Both the position numbers and the translations under genes were made by a program. The notes under the pieces are model-generated. The model searched no databases and was not told the DNA's origin. It saw nothing but the letters and a program-made list of their open reading frames with translations. This document shows, one piece after another, positions 26,433 through 34,832 of a stretch of DNA of 64,000 nt. Each line of letters opens with the position of its first letter. The stretch's first letter is position 1. Origin of the DNA: an uncultured Bacteroidota bacterium (GTDB lineage: Bacteria; Bacteroidota; Bacteroidia; AKYH767-A; JABDAW01); the NCBI GenBank assembly GCA_903844645.1, contig CAIMUP010000001.1:1-64000 (forward strand). Direction: 5' to 3'.

Positions 26433-26957
26433 TTAATCCATTTTTTGCCCCTTAATATATACAGCTTTTAATTTCTCTGTAATTTCGTAAGCCGCCGGAC
26501 AAATAAAAGTATTTTCCAAGGTCAAATCGAGCAATTGATAGAACTTTTTCCGGTCGGTATGCGGATATTCTCGGCAGGCATCAGGACGAATATCATAAAT
26601 CCTACATAAATTATCCTCTTCCAGAAATGAACAAGGGGCAGTATGCAACACATAATCGTGGTCTGCATCGAGATGGAGATATTGGGTAATGAAATCGTTT
26701 GTTTTCATCTTATAATGCTTCGCAATACGTTCTATGTCCCTCATCTTGAAGATGGGGCTGGTGGTTTTACAACAGTTCGCGCAGGTTGTACAATCGGTTT
26801 CGGCAAAGACCGCATCATGTATTTCATGCACCGTATTATCTAAGTCGGCAGGGCGGTTTTTCTTTAATTTAATAAAGAGTTTTTGGGTCTCTGCCTCCTT
26901 CTTTTTCGCCATTTTAGGCAAGTCTTTTACAGCAATCATATCGAGGCAAAGAAACAA
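26433..26957 (-). CDS. YkgJ family cysteine-cluster (metal-binding) protein
   Basis: 174 residues. It has the family's Cys pattern: DCTTCANCCKTTSPIF (C-x2-C-x2-CC), then CSFLEEDNLCRIYDIRPDAC and CREYP. YkgJ/CxxCxxCC proteins are thought to bind a zinc or iron-sulfur cluster; their reaction is not established. The start could be the ATG at 26957 or the next one (26939, MIAVKDLPKMAKKKEAET). The second is more family-like. Divergent from merR across the repeat block. Confidence 0.88.
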   Translation of the reverse strand: MFLCLDMIAVKDLPKMAKKKEAETQKLFIKLKKNRPADLDNTVHEIHDAVFAETDCTTCANCCKTTSPIFKMRDIERIAKHYKMKTNDFITQYLHLDADHDYVLHTAPCSFLEEDNLCRIYDIRPDACREYPHTDRKKFYQLLDLTLENTFICPAAYEITEKLKAVYIKGQKMD

Positions 26958-27056
26958 AACGACGGGAAGGGAAATAGTAGTAATTTAATCCGCAAAACCC
27001 TTCACAATACTTTCCTGGTTTGTTAAATAAATCTTTGCAGTTTATTTTTAGGGGCA

Positions 27057-27112
27057 AGCATCCTTAAAGGAAAGCGCGAAGGGGCGATTGCCTGTCAGAT
27101 GCTTGCAAAACG
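27057..27112. mobile_element. REP/MITE-like element, copy 3 (single arm)
   Basis: The right arm of the dispersed element (CGCGAAGGGGCGATTGCCTG followed by TCAGATGCTTG) without its middle. Opposite in orientation to the arm at 27474. The two could be the ends of one element that carries array E between them, or two separate insertions. Confidence 0.6.
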
Positions 27113-27153
27113 GTCAGGCGGTTTACCACCTTAAAACAGGGAGTAGAACTTCT

Positions 27154-27447
27154 GAGATTTTGAAAATTATAGCTATATTTTTCAAAATTATAGCAGAGAT
27201 GCGACGTATCTCTGCAATGATGCGTCGCATCTTTGAAGAGATACGTCGTATCTTTTCAATGATACGTCCTGTCTTTTCAATGATACGTCCTGTCTTTGAA
27301 GAGATATGTCCTGTCTTTGCAGAGATACGTCCTGTCTTTGAAGAGATATGTCCTGTCTTTGCAGAGATACGTCGTATCTTTGCAATGATATGTCGCATCT
27401 CTGCAAAGATACGTCGTATCTCTGCAAAGATACGTCGCATCTTTGGG
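27154..27447. repeat. 21-bp tandem array E
   Basis: Exactly fourteen 21-bp units without indel (294 bp). The first two units are diverged (TTTGAAAATTATAGC type). The rest hold GATACGTCGTATC, GATGCGTCGCATC or GATACGTCCTGTC followed by TTTGAA/TTTGCA/TCTGCA. GATACG-T-CGTATC and GATGCG-T-CGCATC are perfect palindromes with matched changes on both sides. It sits between divergent genes (ykgJ-like and merR) and between two inverted arms of the REP/MITE-like element. Confidence 0.97.
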
Positions 27448-27473
27448 TAAACAACCTGAAAGGTAACGACCTC

Positions 27474-27518
27474 AATCCTGACAGGCAATCGCCCCTTCGC
27501 GATTACCCGTAAGGTTTG
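27474..27518. mobile_element. REP/MITE-like element, copy 4 (single arm)
   Basis: The left arm of the dispersed element (CCTGACAGGCAATCGCCCCT followed by TCGCGATTACCCGTAAGG). Inverted with respect to copy 3 at 27057-27112, with array E lying between. Confidence 0.6.
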
Positions 27519-27578
27519 TATCTTAAAAAAAGCGGTACACGGCGAGTCGCTTTTTTGTTTCAATTTCCAAATAATATT

Positions 27579-27586
27579 TATCTTTG
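27579..27586 (+). promoter_or_regulatory. -7 promoter box of the MerR-family gene
   Basis: TATCTTTG is a perfect TAnnTTTG match, 22 bp before the ATG at 27609. It supports that start over the longer open frame from 27516, which would run through the mobile-element arm. Confidence 0.6.
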
Positions 27587-27608
27587 CCGCTCATTAAAAA
27601 ATATAATA

Positions 27609-27962
27609 ATGGAAAAAGAAGAAGAGTATTTTGACGAATACAAGATTAATAAATTGTTTTGGAACATCACCGAAGTAGCCGAAATGTTTGAGGTAACCGC
27701 TTCGCTTATCCGGCTCTGGGAACGGCAATTTGAGATATTAAGACCCCGCAGAATCAATACCCGCGGCGATCGGAAATACAACAAAGAAGACATCGAACAT
27801 TTCAAATTGATTTATCATTTGAGAAAAGAAAAAGGGTACACCATTCCAGGTGTTCAGGCAAAGTTGAAGGAGATGAGAAACGACCCTGTCAATAACGAAC
27901 AAGTAATCCTAACGCTACGTGCCGTTCGCGAATTCTTAGTCGGTTTAAGAGCCAAACTTTAA
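27609..27962 (+). CDS. MerR family transcriptional regulator
   Basis: 117 residues starting MEKEEEYFDEYKINKLFW. The winged-helix domain is clear: FWNITEVAEMFEVTASLIRL, WERQFEILRPRRINTRGDRK and YNKEDIEHFKLIYHLRKEKG. Only a short C-terminal helix (EQVILTLRAVREFLVGLRAK) follows, with no effector domain, as usual for this small Bacteroidota group. The target is unknown. Start chosen from the promoter and composition. Confidence 0.9.
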   Translation: MEKEEEYFDEYKINKLFWNITEVAEMFEVTASLIRLWERQFEILRPRRINTRGDRKYNKEDIEHFKLIYHLRKEKGYTIPGVQAKLKEMRNDPVNNEQVILTLRAVREFLVGLRAKL

Positions 27963-27975
27963 CCCCATAAGGTTG

Positions 27976-28031
27976 AAAAGCCACGAATTGCACGAATAAT
28001 TGAGATCTGATTCGTGTAATTCGTGGCTTTT
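27976..28031. terminator. large inverted repeat / possible terminator or REP
   Basis: A 56-bp near-perfect palindrome: left AAAAGCCACGAATTGCACGA, right TCGTGTAATTCGTGGCTTTT, with a ~11-bp loop and one mismatch per arm. It lies between the MerR gene (ends 27962) and the next gene (28046). The A...T flanks suit a bidirectional terminator. I recall similar CGAATTxCACGAAT inverted repeats in other Bacteroidota genomes, so a REP identity is possible. Confidence 0.6.
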
Positions 28032-28045
28032 AAGTTTAATAAAAC

Positions 28046-29164
28046 ATGAAAATAGAAACCATAGCCATCCATTCTGGTAACCATCCCGATGAAAGTACAG
28101 GTGCTGTTGTCAGTCCTATAAATCTTGCTACGACTTTTGAACGCGATGCCGATGGAAGCTATCCGAAAGGGTATAAATATTCCCGAACCAATAATCCGAA
28201 CAGAGCTTCTTTAGAACAATGTGTTGCGGAATTGGAAGGAGGTAGTTGTGCGGCTGCGTTTTCATCGGGTTCTGCCGCAGCAATGGCACTGTTTCAGGCA
28301 CTTTCAGCAGGCGACCATGTTATCGTTCCTGATGATATGTATCATGGCATAGCAAATATGCTTCGCGGCATGTTCGCTCAATGGAATCTCCAGCATACCT
28401 TTGTTAATATGCAGGATATGCAGGCTTTGGAAGATGCTTTTCAATCGAATACAAAATTAGTTTTGATAGAAACCCCTTCTAATCCCATGATGAAGGTTAC
28501 AGACATCAAAGCAATCAGTGATATTACACATAATCATCATGCAATTGTGGCTTGTGATAATACATTTGCGACTCCCATTCTTCAAAGTCCCTTTAGCTTC
28601 GGTGCCGATTTAGTTTTCCATGCAACGACAAAATATCTCAATGGGCATAGTGATGTTATCGGTGGGATTGTTGTCGCCAAACATGATGATGATTTTTTTA
28701 AACGCATAAGGGATATTCAACAGGTAGGTGGTGCAGTTCCCGCTCCCTTCGATTGTTTCCTGACATTACGTGGAATAAGAACATTAGCCATCAGGATGAA
28801 CGTTCATTGTGCTAATGCAATGGCTGTGGCGGAGTTTCTGTCCAATCATTCCTCGGTAGAAAAGGTTCACTATCCCGGATTGATCACTCATCCGAATCAT
28901 GCTTTAGCTTCCAAGCAAATGAAACAATTCGGCGGTATGCTTTCTTTCCAAATAAAAGGGGATGCTGCGAGGGCATTTGAAGTAGCTTCTAAAGTAAAGC
29001 TATTCACTCGCGCCACCAGCCTTGGAGGAGTAGAAAGTTTGATAGAGCATAGAGCGTCTATCGAAGGACCGCACACTACAACACCTCAAAACTTATTACG
29101 GTTATCAATAGGCTTAGAACATATTGATGACATTATCGCAGATCTCGAACAAGCACTTTCTTAA
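28046..29164 (+). CDS. Cystathionine gamma-synthase/lyase family enzyme
   Basis: 372 residues; a PLP enzyme of the Cys/Met metabolism family. Signatures: TIAIHSGNHPDESTGAVVSP, YKYSRTNNPNRASLEQCVAE, LIETPSNPMMKVTDI, DNTFATPILQSPFSFGADLV and the PLP Lys in HATTKYLNGHSDVIGG. C-terminal LGGVESLIEHRA. Members make cystathionine, or split it or homocysteine; which one cannot be decided here. Length and motifs suit cystathionine gamma-synthase or gamma-lyase. Confidence 0.92.
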   Translation: MKIETIAIHSGNHPDESTGAVVSPINLATTFERDADGSYPKGYKYSRTNNPNRASLEQCVAELEGGSCAAAFSSGSAAAMALFQALSAGDHVIVPDDMYHGIANMLRGMFAQWNLQHTFVNMQDMQALEDAFQSNTKLVLIETPSNPMMKVTDIKAISDITHNHHAIVACDNTFATPILQSPFSFGADLVFHATTKYLNGHSDVIGGIVVAKHDDDFFKRIRDIQQVGGAVPAPFDCFLTLRGIRTLAIRMNVHCANAMAVAEFLSNHSSVEKVHYPGLITHPNHALASKQMKQFGGMLSFQIKGDAARAFEVASKVKLFTRATSLGGVESLIEHRASIEGPHTTTPQNLLRLSIGLEHIDDIIADLEQALS

Positions 29165-29185
29165 ACTAATAAACTCAATAATATT

Positions 29186-30574
29186 ATGAACAATTATTCT
29201 AAAATCCTTTTTGTAATTCTCTTACCAATCATCAGCATTCATCTCAATGCACAATCCGATAGCGCCACTATCAAAAGCCTATTCGATCAAGCTTTGAAGA
29301 ACGGTAAATGCTTCGATGATTTAACCTATCTTACAACTAAAATTGGTGGACGGCTTGCTGGTTCTCCCGAAGCTGCTGCTGCCGTATCTTGGGGCAAGAA
29401 GACGATGGATGAGTTTCATCCCGATTCGGTGTGGTTGCAGGAATGTATGGTGCCGCATTGGGTAAGAGGCGAGAAGGAAGTGGGGGAAATATTCCGTGCT
29501 GTGGGTAATTCTAGAAGAGGTGAAAAGGTAAATATCTGTGCCCTTGGAGGGTCTGTCGGAACACCTGATACAGGCATCACGGCAGAGGTTGTTGAGGTGC
29601 ATAGTTTGGATGAAGTAGCCCATCTCGGCAAGGGTATTATTATGGGTAAAATAATTTTCTATAACCGTCCGATGGATGTTACGAAGATAAATACTTTCGA
29701 GGCGTATGGTGGTGCCGTTGATCAGCGTGGCGGTGGTGCTAATGCTGCTGCTAAATATGGTGCAGTTGCAGTGATTGTTCGCTCGATGTCGAATACCAAT
29801 AACGACTATCCTCATACCGGTGCCATGCGGAAATATGTTGATACCATTCCCAAGATTCCTGCTTGCGCCATAAGTACCAATGACGCAAATCATTTGAGTG
29901 AATGTTTGAAAGGCGACAAGCATCTCAAATTCCATTTTACGATGGGATGCAAGATGCTTCCCGATGAAAAATCATACAACGTGGTGGGTGAGATAAAAGG
30001 CACGGAACATCCCGAAGAAATCATCGTCTTCGGTGGGCATCTCGATAGCTGGGAAACGGGCAAGGGTGCGCATGATGACGGTGCAGGTATTGTTCAAACG
30101 ATAGAGGTGCTGCGACTCTTTAAGGAATTGGGTATTAAGCCTAAGCGCACTATTCGGGGGGTATTATTTATGAATGAAGAGAACGGTTTGAAGGGTGGAC
30201 AGAAGTATGCCGAACTCGCCAAGAAGAACAACGAAAAACATATTGCAGCCATCGAATCCGACCGTGGAGGCTTCGTCCCGCGTGGGTTTGGGTTTGATGT
30301 ATCGCATGAACAGTTTGCTAAAATAGTAACCTGGAAACCCCTACTTATTCCTTATGGTTTGACGGAATTTGATACCACTGGCGGCGGCTCCGACATTAGC
30401 CCTCTCAAAGAAATGGGAGTGCCACAAATGGAATTGATGCCCGATTCGCAGCGATACTTTTACATTCATCATGCGGCGACCGACAACATTGATAATGTCA
30501 ATGAACGCGAGCTGAAACTCGGTGCGGCTTCCATGGCGGCTTTGGTTTATTTGCTAAGCCAATACGGATTGTAG
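29186..30574 (+). CDS. M28 family metallopeptidase, carboxypeptidase Q-like
   Basis: 462 residues. A signal peptide (about 1-22, ending HLNAQS) directs export. A PA insert (middle) is followed by the M28 zinc domain: FGGHLDSWETGKGAHDDGAG (His and Asp ligands), NEENGLKGG (catalytic Glu), ESDRGGF, and C-terminal IHHAATDNIDNVN (His ligand). This matches plasma glutamate carboxypeptidase-like enzymes that release residues from small peptides. It ends with TAG, a second working TAG stop. Confidence 0.93.
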   Translation: MNNYSKILFVILLPIISIHLNAQSDSATIKSLFDQALKNGKCFDDLTYLTTKIGGRLAGSPEAAAAVSWGKKTMDEFHPDSVWLQECMVPHWVRGEKEVGEIFRAVGNSRRGEKVNICALGGSVGTPDTGITAEVVEVHSLDEVAHLGKGIIMGKIIFYNRPMDVTKINTFEAYGGAVDQRGGGANAAAKYGAVAVIVRSMSNTNNDYPHTGAMRKYVDTIPKIPACAISTNDANHLSECLKGDKHLKFHFTMGCKMLPDEKSYNVVGEIKGTEHPEEIIVFGGHLDSWETGKGAHDDGAGIVQTIEVLRLFKELGIKPKRTIRGVLFMNEENGLKGGQKYAELAKKNNEKHIAAIESDRGGFVPRGFGFDVSHEQFAKIVTWKPLLIPYGLTEFDTTGGGSDISPLKEMGVPQMELMPDSQRYFYIHHAATDNIDNVNERELKLGAASMAALVYLLSQYGL

Positions 30575-30641
30575 AATTGTTATTATCAACCAGAAATTTG
30601 TCGTTAATAAATAATAAAATCAAGATTACCGATTCCTTTCA

Positions 30642-30649
30642 TATCTTTG
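30642..30649 (+). promoter_or_regulatory. -7 promoter box upstream of array F
   Basis: TATCTTTG followed by CGCCC. The nearest ATG (30678) opens only a 52-residue frame with no protein-like features. If the promoter serves the gene at 31198, the transcript leader would contain the whole of array F. Confidence 0.5.
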
Positions 30650-30816
30650 CGCCCTGATAAAATTAAAAAAAGACGAAATGTTAAGCCCCGTATCCAATAG
30701 TATCTCTCTCAAAAAAGCTGGTAGCCTTCCAGCATCATGCCCGGTTCTCGGGATTTATTTTGGGAGATGCACGGCTTGGCCTTCACTCCTTATATTAGTA
30801 GCTCTCCTTTTCCAGA

Positions 30817-31129
30817 ATTTTCGGGTCGCGGAATGAGTTTTTCGGAAATACGAGCAACTTGTTGGGAGCAACAAACCATTTGTTACTCCCAACAAATGAC
30901 TTTCCCGATCGGGAAAACTATTTTCCCGAGCCGGAAAGCTGCTTACCAGCCTGGTCAGCCATTTTCCCGAGCCGGAAAGTCGCTTGACCGATCAGGAAAG
31001 TTACTTTCCCGATTGGTAAAACCACTTTCCCGAGCCGGAATTTCACTTGTCAGATCGGTAAGTTCCTTTCCCGACCGGGAAAATCAATTGTTGGGAGTAA
31101 CAAATGACTTGTATTTTCCGATTACAGAA
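30817..31129. repeat. 21-bp tandem array F (palindromic units)
   Basis: About 15 units, spacing 21 bp except two of 20 bp (ending 30962 and 31066). The core is palindromic, for example TTTCCCGATCGGGAAA, with variants TTCCCGAGCCGGAA and TGACCGATCAGGAAA. Flanking units carry TTGTTGGGAG(T/C)AACAAA. CATTTGTTACTCCCAACAA (30877-30895) is the exact reverse complement of the right-end unit (31088-31106), so the array is bracketed by a 19-bp inverted repeat. It lies in the 623-bp gap before the orphan gene at 31198. Confidence 0.92.
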
Positions 31130-31197
31130 TTCCCATCCCCCAATACCGTAATTATATAACCGAAATTAAACAATATTAACCAAATAATTTATATCTT

Positions 31198-31888
31198 ATG
31201 AGTACACATTTAATAGGGCACATCGTGAAAGCAACGATTCATGACAACCCTCAAACGAATCGCGACAATGCTGAATTTATCAAAGGAAAGCTGGCTGTTA
31301 CCGGCAATGCGAATCTTGTTGCACAAGGCGTTCTGGTGAATACAAAATTCCTGTTGGTGAAGGCAGCAATCACGCTGGATCACGACAGCATTGAAGCCGC
31401 CCACAATGCAAAAACAGATTTGCATAAACAAAACAAAGACGTAGTAAAAAGTATTAACAATTCGGCTGCCGTAATGGAGCAAGAACACCCCCCCCGAAGT
31501 AGAAGGGAGCTACGCTATTTGGGAGGCAAACGGTTATAAGAAAACCATGATTCTGGTGCCCGATACAACCATCCCCGAAGTTGTATTGCACGGAGCGATG
31601 AGCAATGGCGATTTTCTCGGCGATTGCCATGTAATTTTTGACCGCCCAACCGGTGGCGAATCCTTCACCTTGAGGATGACCAAAGGCAACCCATCCCTAG
31701 ATTCCGGCTATGTTTTGATTCTTTTTCCAGGCAATGTTTCAGAATTTTCAAGCACCAGCGTTTCCTTTCATGTCCCCGCCGAATACTGGGGCTTTGATTT
31801 ATTCTTTAAATTAACAGCCCACAACGGCGCAGGACCCGGACCCGAATCAGCACCCTTCGGCGGAAGAAAAATTAATGGACAAAGCTAA
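31198..31888 (+). pseudogene. orphan gene split by frameshift in a C8 tract
   Basis: Two frames, 31198-31539 (113 residues, begins MSTHLIGHIVKATIHDN) and 31547-31888 (113 residues, ends GGRKINGQS), join cleanly if one C is removed from the C8 run at about 31488-31495. The junction then reads EHPPEVEGSYAIWEANGYKK and continues into MILVPDTTIPEVVLHG. The whole would be ~229 residues: a helical N-terminus with repeated Lys/Ala/Asn and a C-terminal beta-rich, Fn3-like part. I do not recognise a named family. It may be a sequencing error, a true pseudogene or a phase-variable gene. Confidence 0.7.
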
Positions 31889-31913
31889 ACAAAACGAACA
31901 ATAAAAATTCTTA

Positions 31914-31944
31914 AAAAGACCATCCGCAATGATGGTCTTTTTTT
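31914..31944 (+). terminator. Rho-independent terminator after the orphan gene
   Basis: AAGACCATC / GATGGTCTT with a six-base loop, followed by a run of seven or more T. It lies 26 bp after the orphan gene's stop and separates it from the ribosomal operon. Confidence 0.85.
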
Positions 31945-32219
31945 GAGATAAAAACAACCATAATTTGATGCGAAAAACAAGACTTTTGTCCGAACTGAAA
32001 ACCCGAAATTTCCCCGATTCTACCCCAAAAAACGACCAAAAACGGGCACGATGAAAAAAAATATTGAAAATTGTATGATTTTTGTAAAGTTTTTTTTAAT
32101 CAGAATTACTACATGTAGTTCAGTAAGTTATGAAGACTTCGGAACAACAGAAACACGTTTTTTGGAAGAAATTCTGAATAAATCTTTCACAATCGCATTG
32201 CCATTACAGAAATTAAATT

Positions 32220-32227
32220 TATCTTTG
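32220..32227 (+). promoter_or_regulatory. promoter of the rplX-rplQ ribosomal operon
   Basis: TATCTTTG with an ATTG block (32197-32200) about 19 bp upstream as a possible -33 element, and 42 bp before the rplX ATG. It shows that transcription really starts at rplX here. The rest of the 381-bp gap (31945-32219) is A/T-rich with no convincing gene; a 70-residue frame at 32051 runs across the promoter and is rejected. Confidence 0.65.
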
Positions 32228-32269
32228 CCGTCCCAAAAAAATTTAGAAGGGTCAAAAAAGTAACAAAAA

Positions 32270-32605
32270 ATGAATAGAAAATTAAACAAAGTTCCGAAGC
32301 TCCACATCCGCAAAGGCGACATGGTTTATGTCCTCGCCGGAAACAGCAAAGGATCGAAGGGCAGAGTACTTGAAGTGCTTGTAAATAAAGGGAAGGCATT
32401 AGTAGAAGGAGTGAATATCGTAACCAAATCCATGAAGCCAAATCAAAAAGATGAAAAAGGCGGATTAGTGAAAATGGAAGCAGCCGTGAACCTTTCAAAT
32501 TTAATGGTAGTGGATGGAAAAGGTAACCCGACCCGTATCGGAAGGCGCGAAGAGAAAGGAAAGTTGACACGATTTTCCAAAAAAACAGGTGATATAATTA
32601 AATAA
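32270..32605 (+). CDS. rplX: 50S ribosomal protein L24
   Basis: 111 residues with the KOW motif early ([20 protein letters not shown], then [20 protein letters not shown]). It is an early assembly protein of the large subunit. In most bacteria it follows rplN within one long S10-spc operon. Here it is the first gene behind its own promoter, and rplN and the S10 genes are not upstream. Confidence 0.97.
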   Translation: MNRKLNKVPKLHIRKGDMVYVLAGNSKGSKGRVLEVLVNKGKALVEGVNIVTKSMKPNQKDEKGGLVKMEAAVNLSNLMVVDGKGNPTRIGRREEKGKLTRFSKKTGDIIK

Positions 32606-32616
32606 CAAATAAGGCA

Positions 32617-33165
32617 ATGGCATATACCCCAAGATTAAAAACGAAATATAAGGAAGAAATCACTCCTAACTTACAAAAGAAGTTTGGCTACAAAAGCCCA
32701 ATGCAAGTCCCTAAGTTGACGAAGATTGCCGTGAATCAAGGCGTTGGTGCAGCTGTAGCAGATAAAAAAATATTGGAAGCGGCTTTGAGTGAAATGAAAT
32801 TAATCACCGGACAAAAACCGATTGCTACAGTTTCTAAGAAAGATATTTCTAATTTCAAACTTCGCTCTGGTGTCCCTATCGGCGCGAAAGTTACTTTGAG
32901 GGATAATATGATGTATGAATTTTTAGACAGATTGGTTTCTGTAGCTCTGCCTCGTATTCGTGATTTTAAAGGAATTAATGACAAAGGTTTTGATGGTCGT
33001 GGAAACTACACTTTAGGAATTACAGAGCAAATTATTTTCCCAGAAATAGATATTGATAAAATCGGCAAGGTTACAGGAATGGATATTACCTTTGTTACCA
33101 CCGCATCAAATGATGAAGAGGCGATGGAATTATTAAAAGAATTTGGATTACCATTTAAGAAATAA
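32617..33165 (+). CDS. rplE: 50S ribosomal protein L5
   Basis: 182 residues. Typical L5: [60 protein letters not shown]. It binds 5S rRNA in the central protuberance. Gap of 11 bp after rplX. Confidence 0.98.
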   Translation: MAYTPRLKTKYKEEITPNLQKKFGYKSPMQVPKLTKIAVNQGVGAAVADKKILEAALSEMKLITGQKPIATVSKKDISNFKLRSGVPIGAKVTLRDNMMYEFLDRLVSVALPRIRDFKGINDKGFDGRGNYTLGITEQIIFPEIDIDKIGKVTGMDITFVTTASNDEEAMELLKEFGLPFKK

Positions 33166-33181
33166 ATACACCTATAATATA

Positions 33182-33451
33182 ATGGCAAAAGAATCTGTAA
33201 AAGCAAGAGAAGTAAAAAAGAAAAAAATGGTTGCAAAGTATGCAACCAAAAGAGCTGAATTGAAGAAAGCTGGTGACTATGCTGCGCTTGATTTGTTACC
33301 ACGAAGCTCATCAAAAGTAAGAATGCACAACCGTTGCCAGTTGACCGGAAGACCAAAAGGATACATGAGACAATTCGGTATCTCCAGAAATTTATTCCGC
33401 AAAATGGCATTAGAAGGCAAGATTCCAGGGATTACAAAGGCTTCTTGGTAA
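33182..33451 (+). CDS. rpsN: 30S ribosomal protein S14
   Basis: 89 residues starting [16 protein letters not shown]; the start at 33182 gives the family length. An in-frame ATG at 33143 is inside rplE. C-terminal [20 protein letters not shown] is the family signature. It lacks the paired C-x-x-C motifs, so it is the zinc-independent long form. Confidence 0.97.
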   Translation: MAKESVKAREVKKKKMVAKYATKRAELKKAGDYAALDLLPRSSSKVRMHNRCQLTGRPKGYMRQFGISRNLFRKMALEGKIPGITKASW

Positions 33452-33488
33452 AAATAAATAAGATTAATAAATTCTAATTAAATAAAAA

Positions 33489-33887
33489 ATGACTGATCCT
33501 ATAGCTGATTATTTGACAAGGGTGCGTAATGCCATCAAGGCGAATCATCGAATCGTTGAAGTGCCTGCATCAAATCTAAAGAAAGAAATGACAAAAATCC
33601 TTTTTGAAAAAGGATATATCTTGAATTATAAATTCGAGGAAACGGAAAACAAACAAGGTAATATTAAAATTGCGTTAAAATATAATCCAATTTCCAAGAT
33701 TCCTGCTATCCGGACTTTGAGAAGAGTAAGTACTCCGGGATTGAGAAAATTCGTTGATGCTGATAATTTACCCCGGGTTTTGAATGGCTTAGGAATAGCA
33801 ATTTTGTCAACTTCTAAAGGGGTGATGACCGACAAGGAGGCAAAGAATTTAAAGGTAGGAGGCGAGGTGCTTTGTTATATTTCTTAA
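33489..33887 (+). CDS. rpsH: 30S ribosomal protein S8
   Basis: 132 residues: [20 protein letters not shown] at the N-terminus and [19 protein letters not shown] near the C-terminus. It binds 16S rRNA helix 21; in other bacteria it also represses the spc operon, but no target was checked here. Confidence 0.98.
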   Translation: MTDPIADYLTRVRNAIKANHRIVEVPASNLKKEMTKILFEKGYILNYKFEETENKQGNIKIALKYNPISKIPAIRTLRRVSTPGLRKFVDADNLPRVLNGLGIAILSTSKGVMTDKEAKNLKVGGEVLCYIS

Positions 33888-33908
33888 ATATTATTAAATA
33901 AAAATATC

Positions 33909-34463
33909 ATGTCAAGAATTGGAAAAATGCCGATAACTATCCCAGCGGGAGTGGAAGTGAAAATGAGCGATAACGTGGTGTCGGTAAAAGGCAAAAAAGG
34001 AACGCTGACCCAGGCGATAGACCCGTCTATTTCTGTGGTGATAGATGGCAGCTCGATACAGGTGAGCCGCGCTACGGATAATAAAAGAGAACGCGCAATG
34101 CATGGTCTTTATAGATCATTGATTGCAAATATGATTCATGGAGTTTCAGTAGGATATAAGGTTCAGCAGGAATTATCCGGTGTGGGTTTCAGGGCTACGA
34201 ATCAGGGGCAATTATTGGATATGGTTTTGGGATATTCTCACCATGTTGTTTTTGATTTGCCGAAAGAAATTACCGTTACCACCCAAGCCGAAAGAGGAAA
34301 AAATCCTACTATCATTTTGGAAAGCCACGACAAGCAATTGTTGGGTCAGGTTGCTGCAAAGATTCGTTCATTGCGCCCACCAGAGCCTTATAAAGGAAAG
34401 GGAATTAAATTTACTGGTGAAATATTAAGAAGAAAAGCTGGCAAGTCAGCGGCTAAAAAATAA
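33909..34463 (+). CDS. rplF: 50S ribosomal protein L6
   Basis: 184 residues: RIGKMPITIPAGVEVKMSDN, then GVSVGYKVQQELSGVGFRA and the C-terminal LRPPEPYKGKGIKFTGE signature. 21 bp after rpsH. Confidence 0.98.
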   Translation: MSRIGKMPITIPAGVEVKMSDNVVSVKGKKGTLTQAIDPSISVVIDGSSIQVSRATDNKRERAMHGLYRSLIANMIHGVSVGYKVQQELSGVGFRATNQGQLLDMVLGYSHHVVFDLPKEITVTTQAERGKNPTIILESHDKQLLGQVAAKIRSLRPPEPYKGKGIKFTGEILRRKAGKSAAKK

Positions 34464-34469
34464 TTAACA

Positions 34470-34823
34470 ATGTTAAAGAAAGAGATAAGAAGAAAAGGTA
34501 TCCAGAAGCGTATTAGAAAAACGGTTTCTGGGACGAATGAAAGACCGAGATTATCGGTATTCAGGAGCAATAAACAGATATATGCTCAATTGATTGATGA
34601 TAATTCAGGAACGACGCTGGTATCTGCAAATTCAGCAGAATCCGAAATTGCTGGAAAGAAAGCTCCTAAAGTAGAATTAGCAAAAATGGTAGGAATGGCT
34701 GTTGCAAATAAAGCAATTCAGGCAGGAATAACTGCCGTTGTATTTGACAGAGGCGGATATTTATATCATGGTCGGGTGAAATCATTAGCCGAAGGTGCGC
34801 GAGAAGGTGGATTAAAATTTTAA
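34470..34823 (+). CDS. rplR: 50S ribosomal protein L18
   Basis: 117 residues: [20 protein letters not shown], then [17 protein letters not shown] and [20 protein letters not shown]. It binds 5S rRNA together with L5. Confidence 0.98.
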   Translation: MLKKEIRRKGIQKRIRKTVSGTNERPRLSVFRSNKQIYAQLIDDNSGTTLVSANSAESEIAGKKAPKVELAKMVGMAVANKAIQAGITAVVFDRGGYLYHGRVKSLAEGAREGGLKF

Positions 34824-34832
34824 TTATAAGAT

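Noticed and set aside
27088-27563. Open frames on both strands across array E
   Set aside because: A 21-bp period keeps frames open on both strands; the frames cross mobile-element arms and have no likely start. Treated as array, not genes.
30678-30836. 52-residue frame after the TATCTTTG box at 30642
   Set aside because: The sequence (MLSPVSNSISLKKAGS...) shows no domain or conserved look and ends inside array F. Kept only as a possible leader, not called as a gene.
32051-32263. 70-residue frame before rplX
   Set aside because: It runs through the ribosomal operon promoter, is A/T-rich and has no recognisable features.
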